Assembly (NCBI GenBank): GCA_910585295.1
Contig: CAJUDE010000049.1
Location: 1 to 64,000, forward strand
DNA length: 64,000 nucleotides
Source: an uncultured Lachnospiraceae bacterium
Lineage (GTDB): Bacteria > Bacillota > Clostridia > Lachnospirales > Lachnospiraceae
Reading direction: 5' to 3'
Shown here one piece after another: positions 15,759-22,421 of this stretch. The translations under genes and the position numbers were made by a program. The notes under the pieces are model-generated. The model was not told the DNA's origin. It searched no databases and was given only the letters and a program-made list of their open reading frames with translations. Every line of letters starts with the position of its first letter. Position 1 is the stretch's first letter.

Positions 15759-16169
15759 ATGGGCCTGATAGAAAAAAGAAATACGAAAAAGCGAGTGTTA
15801 GCGGTGGACGATACTGCAATTGTCCTGACACGGATTTTGAATACCCTGCAGGAGGATTATACAGTGGTGACTGTCAATTCAGGGGTGCGGGCTTTGAAAT
15901 ATCTAGAGCAGGAGAAGCCTGACCTTATCCTGCTGGATATTCAGATGCCGCAAAAGGATGGGATTGAGACATTAAAGGAAATACGCAATATGGCAGGGCG
16001 GGCAGATATACCAGTGATTATGCTCACTGGCGTGGAGGAGAAAGAGATTGTGCTAAAGAGCGCTAAGCTGGGAATCTGCGATTACATATTGAAGCCTTTT
16101 GCACCGGATGTCCTTCTTGACAGGATTAACAGGGTATTTGGGCAAGGAAAGCCATATACCTTATCGTAA
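15759..16169 (+). CDS. Stand-alone response regulator receiver
   Basis: A 136-residue single-domain receiver with no output domain. Phospho-acceptor D60 lies in LILLDIQMPQKDGIETL, the acidic pair is VDD near residue 14, the switch residue is in VIMLTGVEE and the conserved Lys is in YILKPFAPDVL. AGGAGG lies 8 bases before the ATG, which begins 1 base after the kinase stop. It is probably the diffusible output or phosphate shuttle of the upstream hybrid kinase; output must be through protein contact. Confidence 0.9.
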   Translation: MGLIEKRNTKKRVLAVDDTAIVLTRILNTLQEDYTVVTVNSGVRALKYLEQEKPDLILLDIQMPQKDGIETLKEIRNMAGRADIPVIMLTGVEEKEIVLKSAKLGICDYILKPFAPDVLLDRINRVFGQGKPYTLS

Positions 16170-16393
16170 GCTACGGGGTCTGGCTTGTCCTTTGGGCTAA
16201 AGGGAAAGGGGATTTGCACCCACAGGGCGCCATACCTTGCGGCAGCCGCTAAATTTGCGCGTGGGCGCGGCTGCTTGGCCCGTTGCCCGCGGGAATAAAC
16301 AGTGATAATAAAGGGGAGGCTTGGGAAGGCATTTTGCCCAGCAGTCGATAGGAACGCTTAGGCATAGAGGTGGCTCAAGAAAGGCATATCGCC

Positions 16394-17371
16394 CTATGGC
16401 TGCTCTTCGGGATAGATAAGCCCCCAGGCGTCCCTTAGTTCTGTCATTACAGACATAACATCAGAGGTATAATCCAGGTGCATTTCATTTGCAGCGCCGG
16501 ATACCGCCGCTTCCATGTCCAATACCTCGTACCACAAGGCGTCTTCTGTGTTGCCGCAGGTAATGGTTTCCTGGCAGTTTTCCTCTGTAAGGGTGAGGGA
16601 AGCCTGGTCTGCACGGGGATAGCCATAGACTTCAATATAGCCTTTTTCAAATGCCGCCATGCCCCGTTTGGGCTGTTTTGCATGGAGGGTAAGGGACACA
16701 GTTGCCATCTCACCCGCAGGATTCATCAATAAAATCCCCGCCTGCTCGTCTACGCCGCTAGGGGCGAATTTTACCTGGGAAGTGGCTTGGTTTGGCGCCT
16801 CAGAGAAAAACCACCGGATAAAGGAGAGGGCATAGACCCCAATATCCAATAATGCGCCGCCAGCCAGGGACGGGTTGAAAAAACGGTTTTCCATATTATA
16901 ATCTTTGTAACTGCCAAAGTTCATCTGAACCATCTGCAGTTTCCCCAAACGCCCGCTTTGCACAATTTCTTGCAGCTTTTTATAGAGGGGCATATGGTAA
17001 ATGGTCATTGCCTCCGCCAGGATCGCTTGGCGTCCTTCTGCTATGGCGCGGGCTTTCCTTAGTTCTTCGGAATTGAGCGTAATAGATTTTTCACAAAGGA
17101 CATGCTTCCCATGCCGTAAAGCCTCCTCTAAATATTGCATATGGGTATTATGGGGAGTTGAAATATAGATAATGTCTACCATTTCGTCGGCAACAAGCTC
17201 TTGTATTGAGCCATAAACTTTTTGCACCCCGTATTTTTCTGCGAATGCAACAGCTTTCGCATGGGTTCTATTTGCAACCCCGTAAAGCTTGCGCCCTTCT
17301 TTTTGCATTGCCTGCGCCAATTGGTTGGCAATCAAGCCGCATCCTAATGTAGCCCATCGGTAAGTTTTCAT
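16394..17371 (-). CDS. Gfo/Idh/MocA family oxidoreductase
   Basis: A 325-residue NAD(P)-dependent dehydrogenase. A Rossmann opening, WATLGCGLIANQLAQAM, and the sequence IYISTPHNTHMQYLEEALRHGKHVLCEKSITLNSEELRKA (the H-x-HVLCEKP-like motif with the catalytic Lys) mark the family, followed by the C-terminal alpha/beta domain (GGALLDIGVYALSFIRWFFSEAP). Substrates are usually sugars or inositols. The start is the ATG with AAGGAGG about 8 bases upstream; the longer frame to 17497 is unsupported. No sugar genes are adjacent, so the substrate is unknown. Confidence 0.9.
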   Translation of the reverse strand: MKTYRWATLGCGLIANQLAQAMQKEGRKLYGVANRTHAKAVAFAEKYGVQKVYGSIQELVADEMVDIIYISTPHNTHMQYLEEALRHGKHVLCEKSITLNSEELRKARAIAEGRQAILAEAMTIYHMPLYKKLQEIVQSGRLGKLQMVQMNFGSYKDYNMENRFFNPSLAGGALLDIGVYALSFIRWFFSEAPNQATSQVKFAPSGVDEQAGILLMNPAGEMATVSLTLHAKQPKRGMAAFEKGYIEVYGYPRADQASLTLTEENCQETITCGNTEDALWYEVLDMEAAVSGAANEMHLDYTSDVMSVMTELRDAWGLIYPEEQP

Positions 17372-17534
17372 GTGAAGCGCCTCCTTGGATTTTTGATTTG
17401 ATTGTATCTGATTTTTGCAGAAAGCGCAAGATTTAGCTGGATTAAAGTGTGTTTCAAATTTGCTATAGGCAGCAGAGAAGGCTGAATTTTGCCACATTCC
17501 TGCCTGGCCAGCCCTGTTAGGTTATGTTCCCCTA

Positions 17535-17587
17535 TTGACAAAAGCGACAATAGTGTCTTATAATAAAGAAACATTATTGTCGCTTTT
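17535..17587 (+). promoter_or_regulatory. GNAT-tetR promoter with long dyad operator
   Basis: TTGACA (17535-17540), an 18-base spacer and TATAAT (17559-17564). Two inverted arms, AAAAGCGACAATAGTGT (17540-17556) and ACATTATTGTCGCTTTT (17571-17587), match at 16 of 17 positions and bracket the -10. They are a strong candidate operator for the TetR repressor encoded second in this operon. Confidence 0.7.
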
Positions 17588-17602
17588 TAAGGAGGAAGGG
17601 AA

Positions 17603-18124
17603 ATGGTTGATTTTAAATTGAGGGAATGGAACATCCAGGATGCCGGCACATTGGCACAGGCTGCCAATAACCCAAAGATAGCAAAAAACCTGCGCAATGT
17701 ATTTCCTAACCCATATACATTGGACGATGCAGTTTGGTTTATCAATGACTGTATATCCCATGCAGGGGAGAAACAAATTAATTATGCCATTGTGGTGGAT
17801 GGGCAGGCTGCTGGCAGCATAGGTATTTCTGTCAAGGAAGATGTATATGAAAAATCTGCAGAGCTTGGGTATTGGCTGGCAGAGGAGCATTGGCGTAAAG
17901 GGATTATGTCAAATGCGGTTCAGATGGTTTGCAAAGAGGCTTTTGAAACATTTGATATTGTGCGTATATTCGCCGAGCCATTTGCAGACAATGCAGGGTC
18001 AAGGGCGGTTTTAGAAAAAGCAGGCTTTCGATGCGAAGGAACCATGCAAAATGGTATTTTTAAGAATGGGCAGCTTCATTCTTATTGCATGTATGCGCTT
18101 TTGCGGGAGGGGGTTGCTGGCTGA
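17603..18124 (+). CDS. GNAT family N-acetyltransferase (RimJ/RimL type)
   Basis: A 173-residue acetyltransferase. The acetyl-CoA region reads AELGYWLAEEHWRKGIMSNAVQMVCKEAFE, and the C-terminal part FAEPFADNAGSRAVLEKAGFRCEGTMQNGIFKNGQLHSYCMYAL is typical of the RimJ/RimL group that acetylates protein N-termini or small amines. GGAGG precedes the ATG. It is the first gene of an operon with a TetR repressor whose likely operator overlaps the promoter, which suggests induction by a small molecule, perhaps its substrate. Confidence 0.9.
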   Translation: MVDFKLREWNIQDAGTLAQAANNPKIAKNLRNVFPNPYTLDDAVWFINDCISHAGEKQINYAIVVDGQAAGSIGISVKEDVYEKSAELGYWLAEEHWRKGIMSNAVQMVCKEAFETFDIVRIFAEPFADNAGSRAVLEKAGFRCEGTMQNGIFKNGQLHSYCMYALLREGVAG

Positions 18125-18125
18125 G

Positions 18126-18692
18126 ATGGGGAAAAAGGGGATAAAAACAAAAGAGGAAATCCGCCGCCAGGCATACCTTTTATTTGCTGAAAAGGGCTTT
18201 CAGGCAGTGACCATGACAGATATTTGCGAAAAAACAGGGTTAAGCAGGGGCGGGCTTTATAGGTATTATTCAGGGACAGGGCAAATTTTTTCAGAAATCC
18301 TCACTGAGGAATATGCGGTTTTAGGCCGTATAGAAAAAAAGGATAAGGCAAGCGAAATTTTAGAGGATATGCTTGAGGGGATAAGGTCTGAGATTATGGA
18401 GAAAGAGCTGTCTTTGAGCCTTGCAATTTATGAATATGCAAATATGGGGAATGAAGGCTTTTTTGCGATGGTCCATGAGCAAGCAAAAAAGCGCTGGATT
18501 AGCCTGCTGGAATATGGGATAGAGACAAAAGAATTCCATGAAGTTGATGTTGGGCAGGTTTCTGATTTAATTTTATATTACTACCAAGGGCTGAGGATGT
18601 GGTCCAGGGTGATACCATTTGATGGGGAAGTGGCTGAACATTATGTTAAGACAGTAAAGCAACTGTTGCTCAAAGGGGGTACAGGAATTTGA
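18126..18692 (+). CDS. TetR family transcriptional regulator
   Basis: A 188-residue repressor. The N-terminal HTH is clear: KEEIRRQAYLLFAEKGFQAVTMTDICEKTGLSRGGLYRYYSG. The C-terminal ligand domain is all-helical. The ATG lies 1 base after the GNAT stop, indicating translational coupling. It probably represses its own operon through the dyad around the -10 at 17559. A truncated ybaK remnant begins inside the end of this gene. Confidence 0.88.
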   Translation: MGKKGIKTKEEIRRQAYLLFAEKGFQAVTMTDICEKTGLSRGGLYRYYSGTGQIFSEILTEEYAVLGRIEKKDKASEILEDMLEGIRSEIMEKELSLSLAIYEYANMGNEGFFAMVHEQAKKRWISLLEYGIETKEFHEVDVGQVSDLILYYYQGLRMWSRVIPFDGEVAEHYVKTVKQLLLKGGTGI

Positions 18693-19093
18693 CGTATCCA
18701 GCGCCACGGTGGAACTGGCGGCGGCAGCGCTGCGCCTTGAGCCTCAAAGGATAGCAAAGACGCTTTCTTTTATGGTGGAAAATAAAGCGGCGCTGATTGT
18801 GGCGGCTGGGGATACCAAGGTTGACAATCCCAAATATAAGGCGAAGTTTGGGAAAAAGGAAAAAATGCTTTCACCAGATGAGGTAGAAAATTTGGTGGGG
18901 CATACAGTGGAAGGTGTTTGCCCGTTTGCGGTAAATGAGTGGGTAAAGGTATACCTGGATGTGTCGTTAAAGCGGTTTGACATGGTTTTTCCTGCCTGTG
19001 GAAGCGCTAACGGCACGATAAGGGCTTACCATCCCAGAACTGAAGGAATATTCAGGATATACAGAATGGGTAGATGCCTGCAAAGGATATTAA
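18682..19093 (+). pseudogene. Aminoacyl-tRNA deacylase (YbaK/EbsC family), broken
   Basis: YbaK/EbsC proteins remove wrong amino acids from tRNA. The recognisable part starts QEFDVSSATVELAAAAL and runs through RIAKTLSFMVENKAALIVAAGDTKVDN, FGKKEKML and DMVFPACGSANGTI. Two lesions are visible. First, there is no start codon: the frame is closed by a TAA shortly upstream, inside tetR, so about 10-20 N-terminal residues are missing. Second, near 19015-19020 the frame shifts by one base (AAGGG where AAGG is expected). The proper C-terminus, LTIPELKEYSGYTEWVDACKGY and stop, continues in the next frame to 19093. I judge it a remnant left by a deletion beside tetR. Confidence 0.8.
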
Positions 19094-19136
19094 AATATTG
19101 AAATATTCCATATAGAAAGAGAAGGAGTGAAATAGT

Positions 19137-19700
19137 ATGGGCAAACAGCCAGCATTTCCGTTTGATTTGGCGGGGTATACTTGTTTTTCCGCCATTAACT
19201 GCCCGATAGGGCAGGCAATTCAACTTTTAAAGGAGTATCCAGACCTGTGCGCTGCAGAGGACAGGATTCCGTTTTCTTTTCAAATCGCCGTCTTGCCAGA
19301 GGATGCAGGCTGGACTCTCCTGCGCTGGCCGCAGCCAGGGAGGTTTTACGATTTGATGAACTTGACAATGTGGCTGATGGGGTATCAGGATGGCCTGGGT
19401 GGGGAGAACCCTATCTTTGCAGCCCTCCCTCCTGCAAAGAGGGCTGCGGAGGGGCCATTTCTGGCCCGCCCTGATTACGATAACCAGTTTGGCGATTCCG
19501 TGTTAGGTTTCTGGCAAAATTGGAGCTTTGATTACACAATACCAGGAGAGAGGCTGCGCTGGATTGGTGAGGATGTGTTTCCACAAGAGTACTTTTTCTA
19601 TGGCCGCGGTTATTCTTCCACTGGCTTTCAATTGGAATGGCTGGAACATCCAGAACGTATTACAGACTGGGTAGGGTGCCAGATTTCAATGGAAAAATAG
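19137..19700 (+). CDS. Hypothetical protein, DUF-like, Trp/Phe-rich
   Basis: A 187-residue soluble protein I do not recognise. It has a good ribosome binding site (AAGGAG) and neighbour-like codon use, so it is probably real. The sequence is rich in aromatic residues (FPFDLAGYTCFSAINCP, FYDLMNLTMWLMGYQDG, FGDSVLGFWQNWSFDYTIPG, FFYGRGYSSTGFQLEWLEHP) with no signal peptide or membrane segment. No cofactor motif is evident. It lies downstream of the broken ybaK and upstream of an XRE regulator with no obvious shared promoter. Confidence 0.6.
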   Translation: MGKQPAFPFDLAGYTCFSAINCPIGQAIQLLKEYPDLCAAEDRIPFSFQIAVLPEDAGWTLLRWPQPGRFYDLMNLTMWLMGYQDGLGGENPIFAALPPAKRAAEGPFLARPDYDNQFGDSVLGFWQNWSFDYTIPGERLRWIGEDVFPQEYFFYGRGYSSTGFQLEWLEHPERITDWVGCQISMEK

Positions 19701-19726
19701 CGCTGTCAAAGATTAGTAATAGAACA

Positions 19727-19746
19727 ATGTCAAAGCAATTTGACAT
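19727..19746. promoter_or_regulatory. Inverted repeat upstream of the XRE regulator
   Basis: ATGTCAAA and TTTGACAT form a perfect 8-bp inverted repeat with a GCAA spacer, and a further CTGTCAAAG half-site lies just upstream at 19702-19711. It sits about 85 bases ahead of an XRE regulator and may be its operator. Confidence 0.35.
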
Positions 19747-19830
19747 AAAAAATAACTATTTCCAAAGGTTTTTGATAGACATTGGGGGTTTTATTGTTTA
19801 TCCTAAGGAACAGGAAACGAGGTGAAGCGT

Positions 19831-20490
19831 ATGGACATTGGCGTTAAAATTAAAGATGCGCGCCTGGCGTCAAACTTGACCCAGGAACAGGTGGCGGAGG
19901 CGCTTGGCATAAGCCGGCAAACGGTGTCAAACTGGGAGAATGGGAAAACATATCCTGATATTATCAATGTCATTAAAATGAGCGATTTATACCATGTCAG
20001 CCTTGACCATTTATTAAAAGGGGAGAAGCAGGAGAAAGAGCCGGATTATCTAGATTATCTGGAAGAAAGCACAAATACGGTGAAGAGTAAACACAAGCTG
20101 TCAGTGCTGATACTGTTTATGGTTTACCTTGGGATATGGGCGGCTTCCCTGATTGCGTTCTGGATATTTACGGATAGCTCTGACGCTATGGGCTATGGCA
20201 TTATGTTCCTGTGGGTTTTGCTCCCTGCCACCACCTTTGTAGTTTCGCTGCTAATTGGGAAGGGCAATTATATGGGGAATTGGAAATGGCTTTCATCCCT
20301 TGGCTTTGGCATTTTTTATATGCTTGCCGAGTACGCAACGTTCAGCGCAGCTAATATGGTTGCGTTTGGCAAAGTGAACCTGCCGGAATTTGGTACGGCC
20401 CTGGCTGGGGCAGTGGTTTCTTTCAGCGGTCTGGGAATTGGGGCGGTGATTAACTTCATACAGTCAAAAAGAACAAAGCCCCGCAGATAG
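19831..20490 (+). CDS. XRE family HTH regulator with C-terminal membrane domain
   Basis: A 219-residue protein. Residues 1-65 are a lambda-repressor-type HTH (IKDARLASNLTQEQVAEALGISRQTVSNWENGKTYPD). The rest has four hydrophobic segments (SVLILFMVYLGIWAASLIAF, IMFLWVLLPATTFVVSLLIG, WLSSLGFGIFYMLAEYATF, FGTALAGAVVSFSGLGIGAV). Membrane-tethered XRE regulators of this type are common in Firmicutes and are thought to respond to envelope state. I start at the ATG after GAGGTGA; the GTG at 19822 lacks a site. It converges on a DUF4097 gene, a family often linked with such regulators. Confidence 0.85.
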   Translation: MDIGVKIKDARLASNLTQEQVAEALGISRQTVSNWENGKTYPDIINVIKMSDLYHVSLDHLLKGEKQEKEPDYLDYLEESTNTVKSKHKLSVLILFMVYLGIWAASLIAFWIFTDSSDAMGYGIMFLWVLLPATTFVVSLLIGKGNYMGNWKWLSSLGFGIFYMLAEYATFSAANMVAFGKVNLPEFGTALAGAVVSFSGLGIGAVINFIQSKRTKPRR

Positions 20491-20548
20491 GCTTGCGCCA
20501 TGCAAAAAGGGCTTCTGTCTTTTTTTCCTAGCATAACATAGAATGGGT

Positions 20549-20596
20549 CCGCAAGATAGGGCGGCGTTGGTCCTGAAACCTTGCCCTATCTTGCGG
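20549..20596. repeat. 14-bp perfect inverted repeat between convergent genes
   Basis: CCGCAAGATAGGGC (20549-20562) and GCCCTATCTTGCGG (20583-20596) flank a 20-base spacer, between the convergent XRE and DUF4097 genes. It could work as a bidirectional transcription barrier, but no T run follows on either strand. Confidence 0.5.
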
Positions 20597-20608
20597 CATC
20601 GCGGTTGT

Positions 20609-21658
20609 TTAACGTATTTCTACATCCCCACTCTCACAGTAGATTTGAATATTTTTTTTCTTCTTGCTATCCTGGCTCTGGTAAATAGAACCCCCATCTT
20701 CATTGGAAGCTATTTGTTTCCTGCCAAATTCAATTCCCCCATATTCGGTTTGTAAGTTATAGTTGTAATCAGAAATTTTGCCTGCCACCTGTAAGGTTGC
20801 ATCCCCATATTGGGCATTGATATCGGCAGACTCCAAAGCAGCGTTTTTTAAAGTGAGGTTGCCAGAATCTAAGGAGCAGGATAAGCTGCCAGCTTTCATT
20901 TTGCCAATGTTACAATCCCCATATTCACTGTCAATGGAGCAAGCGCCTGCCGTCAGGCTTGACAGTTCCAGGTTGCCAGAGTCCATGTTAATTTCACAGT
21001 TTCCAGAAACAGAGACGGTATCCCCCATAAAATTCCCATAGGAGGCAACAACCTCTAAATTTTCACAAGTTATGGATGTTTGTTCAATACTTCCAGAATC
21101 CATGGAAATGCCTAAAGTTGTCCCAGTGAAATCCCCTAGGGTGAGGTCTCCATAATCCAGGCGCAGGTTTGCTTTCTTAGCGTTTATCTGTTCCAATTCT
21201 GCATCCCCGCTTTCCATGGTTAAGGACAGCAATTCAAGGTAATGGTCTGTGGGGAGATAGAGGTTTAGGTAATAAGGGCCCTGGTTCATCGGGTTTAGGA
21301 ATAGGTTTAGGGGGCTTAGGTACTTTTGCAGCGTGCCCCCTTCCTGAAAATAAAATTTCCCTTCGGTAACGTTGTAGTCTGGTTTTTCACAGGTGCCGTC
21401 TAAGCGGTATTCCAGGTAGAAACCGTCGGATGGCAAGACAGATACATTGGAATAGGACAAGTTTATGGAAACTTCCGAGAATTCTTCAATTTTTGTTTTC
21501 TCCAGTGTGTGTGGCTTCGGGTATTTTTCACGTTTTGGGACGTTGGCAAAAGCAGTGGATGAGTTTTTTACCCCTGTCACCAGGATAAGGGCGGAGCATA
21601 CAATGCCACAGAAGATGGCAATGCCTAGAATGATTGCTAAAAATTTGTTTTTCTTCAT
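20609..21658 (-). CDS. DUF4097 beta-repeat membrane-anchored protein
   Basis: A 349-residue protein with an N-terminal membrane anchor (MKKNKFLAIILGIAIFCGIVCSALILVTG) and a long beta-helical outer part built of short repeats alternating between ...LDSGNLxLxxL and ...EYGDxxxG... (for example MDSGNLELSSL, EYGDCNIGKM, LDSGNLTLKNA, QYGDATLQVAG). That pattern is typical of DUF4097/putative adhesins, which are often controlled by envelope-stress regulators. AAGGAGGA lies 7 bases before the chosen ATG. The function is not established. Confidence 0.82.
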   Translation of the reverse strand: MKKNKFLAIILGIAIFCGIVCSALILVTGVKNSSTAFANVPKREKYPKPHTLEKTKIEEFSEVSINLSYSNVSVLPSDGFYLEYRLDGTCEKPDYNVTEGKFYFQEGGTLQKYLSPLNLFLNPMNQGPYYLNLYLPTDHYLELLSLTMESGDAELEQINAKKANLRLDYGDLTLGDFTGTTLGISMDSGSIEQTSITCENLEVVASYGNFMGDTVSVSGNCEINMDSGNLELSSLTAGACSIDSEYGDCNIGKMKAGSLSCSLDSGNLTLKNAALESADINAQYGDATLQVAGKISDYNYNLQTEYGGIEFGRKQIASNEDGGSIYQSQDSKKKKNIQIYCESGDVEIR

Positions 21659-21791
21659 AAAAATATCCTCCTTTACAGGCATGCAGGTTACGTTTACAGG
21701 TATGTATGTTACGCTGTCTGTTTTTTATAACGACGCCGAAAGGAGGAAGCCTTCAAGTTTCCATAATGTTTTCTATTATTTGAATTCGTGT

Positions 21792-21894
21792 GCCAAAAGG
21801 ATGCGCCGCACCCGCTCCATACCATAGATTAATGTGCAAATTAATTTGCAATAACAATCTATGGTATGGGTGTAGCGCCAAAGGCGCTTTTGGC
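21792..21894. repeat. 103-bp nested palindromic element
   Basis: An outer arm pair, GCCAAAAG (21792-21799) and CTTTTGGC (21887-21894), encloses a perfect 14-bp pair, CCATACCATAGATT (21817-21830) and AATCTATGGTATGG (21856-21869). GTGCAAATTAATTTGCA makes a further dyad at the centre. Related GCGCC segments lie between the arms on both sides. The element ends 3 bases before the stop codon of the adjacent GNAT gene. It has no coding potential. Confidence 0.65.
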
Positions 21895-21897
21895 GCC

Positions 21898-22389
21898 CTA
21901 ATCTTCTTTGGCATATCGCTGGAAAGCAATGCGTGGGGTGTTGTCTTCCACATAAACCGTGCCGCATTCCTGGAAGCCATTTTTTTCTAGCAGGCGCCGC
22001 ATAACAAAGTTCTGTTCATGGGTGTCTATCCTAATGTTATTGGTGAATGTCCCGCAAAATTGCAGGCATTTTCCAAGAATGCCTTTTTGTTCCCCATTGC
22101 TGGCAATTCGGTGGATTACGCCATAGGGAAGGCTGTTTAGCCATTTTCCCTCGATCTTTTGGTATGTGGGCTCCTCTCCAAGGAAGAAGGCGAATACGCC
22201 AACTGCCTGCCCACAGGATTCAACCAAAAACAGGATGCCCTGTCGTATATCCTGCTGGATTGCCTCTAGGGTTGGTTTATCTGCCCCCCACTGGCTGGGG
22301 TTGCCATTCTTTGCCATCTGCTGCCTTGCATATGCATAGATAGGGAGGATTGCTTCCAGGTCGTTTGGTTTGGCTTTTCTAATATCCAT
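21898..22389 (-). CDS. GNAT family N-acetyltransferase
   Basis: A 163-residue acetyltransferase opening MDIRKAKPNDLEAILPIYAYARQQMAKNGNPSQWG, a common start in this GNAT subgroup. The acetyl-CoA region is GVIHRIASNGEQKGILGKCLQFC followed by IRIDTHEQNFVMRRLLEKNGFQECGTVYVEDNTPRIAFQR. The substrate is unknown. The stop abuts a palindromic element. Confidence 0.88.
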   Translation of the reverse strand: MDIRKAKPNDLEAILPIYAYARQQMAKNGNPSQWGADKPTLEAIQQDIRQGILFLVESCGQAVGVFAFFLGEEPTYQKIEGKWLNSLPYGVIHRIASNGEQKGILGKCLQFCGTFTNNIRIDTHEQNFVMRRLLEKNGFQECGTVYVEDNTPRIAFQRYAKED

Positions 22390-22421
22390 AAATGGCTCCT
22401 TTGTATCGGCGGGGAGCCAGG

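Noticed and set aside
16170..16393. GC-rich gap between the lone receiver and the Gfo/Idh gene as a structured RNA or tRNA relic
   Set aside because: It contains GCAGCCGC/GCGGCTGC arms, but no acceptor or T-arm pattern and no consistent fold, and no ORF of note.
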